A stretch of DNA of 6,598 nucleotides from Actinomycetota bacterium. Lineage in GTDB: Bacteria > Actinomycetota > Acidimicrobiia > Acidimicrobiales > GCA-2861595. A program made the translations under genes and the position numbers. The first letter of the stretch is position 1, and each line of letters begins with the position of its first letter. The DNA is taken from the NCBI GenBank assembly GCA_016781225.1, contig JADDQT010000105.1, positions 473-7,070 of the forward strand, given 5' to 3'. Shown piece after piece: positions 5,941-6,598 of the stretch. The notes beneath the pieces were generated by a model. That model did no database searches, was not told where the DNA came from, and saw only the letters and a program-made list of their open reading frames with translations.

Positions 5941-6169
5941 CCTCGTAACCGTCGACGTGTCACGCACCGCTGTAGTTCCTACCCGGCGCCGGAGTGGTTC
6001 GCACCGCGCTTCTAATCGTGCTGCCCAAGACTGGGATTTCATGCCGATGAGCGTGGCCAGACGCCGAGACGAGGTCTAGAAAAAGCTGGCGGAGAGGGCG
6101 GGACAGGAGCCGCTCTTCGTCGAGAGGAGGCGGCACCAACGCTGACGGTGCGGAGCTACCCGTGGACGA

Positions 6170-6280
6170 CGAGGCGGTGAACGTCACGCTGCACACATGG
6201 AGCACTGCCGGGTATGCGCCGAAAGCTGCCGCCGATGTGGGCAGGCCTGCCAAGAGCTGCTGGACGCAATGGCCGCTTGA
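6170..6280 (+). pseudogene. C-terminal remnant of a four-helix copper-binding protein (DUF326/Csp-like)
   Basis: The plus-strand frame reads GERHAAHMEHCRVCAESCRR and on through CGQACQELLDAMAA to a TGA. The HMEHCxxCAexCRRCxxACxELL pattern is the characteristic last helix of DUF326 four-helix-bundle proteins (relatives of copper-storage Csp proteins), whose cysteines line the bundle and bind Cu(I). Intact members are about 100-140 residues with several more Cys-rich helices before this point. Here only about 35 residues remain. Upstream sequence in this frame is Arg/Gly-rich, with stops at 6143-6145 and 6077-6079, and no Cys-rich helices are found in the other frames. The ATG at 6197 lacks a ribosome site. 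It lies on the strand opposite the SDRs, in their spacer. The identification of the tail is firm; that nothing functional is made from it is inference. Confidence 0.7.
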
Positions 6281-6302
6281 GGGTGACGGGCTGGCCGAGC
6301 CC

Positions 6303-6598
6303 TCAGCGCTTCAGCCAACCGCGCAGGCCGGCGCCCGTGGCCGCACCGCCCAGAAGCGCTGCCAACGCACGCAGACGGGTGGTGAGCCAGAACTGGGCGC
6401 TCCTCGGATGGGCCTCGTCGTCGAAGATGCCATGAGCGCCGTGATCACCGGGCAGCGGATTGCACAGATAGTCGGGTCGACCGGGCTCGATGGGTTGGTC
6501 GGTCTGCTGGGCCTCGACATTGGTGCGGGCCAGGTACCGGTCGAGGAGGCCAGGCGCCAGGTGGGAGCCCCAAATCATCAGGGGGGTGATGGCGCCCA
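6303..6598 (-). CDS. Second extended SDR, C-terminal end only (cut by window edge)
   Basis: The frame is open to the window edge, so the start and catalytic domain lie outside. Visible residues begin GAITPLMIWGSHLAPGLLDR and continue YLARTNVEAQQTDQPIEPGR, PDYL, then GDHGAHGIFDDEA. LAPGLLDRYLxRTxxExQQTDQP followed by a DHGAHGxFDDxA block is the typical tail of an extended SDR subfamily common in actinobacteria. The last residues (ALAALLGGAATGAGLRGWLKR) are a mildly hydrophobic, basic-ended segment. The tail aligns in outline with that of the SDR at 4923-5897 (TPGLVEKMM against APGLLDRYL), so the two are probably paralogues working on related substrates. The stop is 405 bases before the start of the operon on the same strand. 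Confidence 0.88.
   Translation of the reverse strand, partial: GAITPLMIWGSHLAPGLLDRYLARTNVEAQQTDQPIEPGRPDYLCNPLPGDHGAHGIFDDEAHPRSAQFWLTTRLRALAALLGGAATGAGLRGWLKR

Larger units (their letters stand above)
5898..6302. other. Spacer between the two SDR genes
   Basis: About 400 bases separate the stop of the upstream SDR from the start of this operon. It contains the operon's ribosome site, an inverted repeat near it, and on the opposite strand a decayed four-helix copper-binding protein tail. No promoter pair is clear. The gap suggests the operon may have its own promoter instead of relying only on read-through from the upstream SDR. Confidence 0.5.

Noticed and set aside
5898..5963. Longer N-terminus of the SDR from the ATG at 5963
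   Set aside because: The extra 22 residues would cover the strong AAGGAGG site and the palindrome, and SDRs normally begin within a few residues of the first strand, as the 5897 start does.
5960..6253. A 97-codon minus-strand frame between the SDRs
   Set aside because: No recognisable family and no ribosome site; the opposite strand here carries the identifiable copper-protein tail.

Overview
The window is GC-rich chromosomal DNA. GC-preferring third codon positions, strong AGGAGG-type ribosome sites, and the families present (an extended SDR subfamily, a DUF4190-like membrane protein, a SgcJ/EcaC-type SnoaL protein) point to a high-GC actinobacterium. Genus cannot be told from this sequence, and no phage, plasmid, transposase, CRISPR or stable-RNA gene is visible.

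Left part (1-1900) holds three small, separately placed genes with roomy spacers: a conserved hypothetical protein (minus, 26-511), a SnoaL/NTF2-like protein (minus, GTG start, 835-1251) and a three-helix membrane protein (plus, 1564-1881). The spacers carry related copies of a dispersed repeat: a near-full unit at 639-737, its first ~40 bases at 1353-1390, and a second near-full unit at 2190-2288.

Middle part (1882-2757) is about 880 bases with no gene I can defend. It contains the second full repeat with a 12-base tandem duplication on its edge, and a bulged inverted repeat near the end of the operon to its right.

Right part (2758-5897) is the core: a compact minus-strand operon read right to left. 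It runs from an extended short-chain dehydrogenase (SDR), to an alpha/beta hydrolase whose start appears to be CTG inside a 4-base CTGA overlap with the SDR stop, to a 464-residue protein of unknown family 27 bases further on. A second SDR of the same extended subfamily lies upstream (6303 to the window edge, only its C-terminal end present). Between the two SDRs, on the opposite strand, is the decayed C-terminal tail of a cysteine-rich four-helix copper-binding protein (DUF326/Csp-like).

The operon reads as a small-molecule pathway module: an NAD(P)-dependent oxidoreductase, a hydrolase with an intact Ser-Asp-His triad, and an unknown partner with a GxCxG motif. The substrate cannot be inferred. 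The unknown protein and the dispersed repeat are the two things here most likely to be undescribed.
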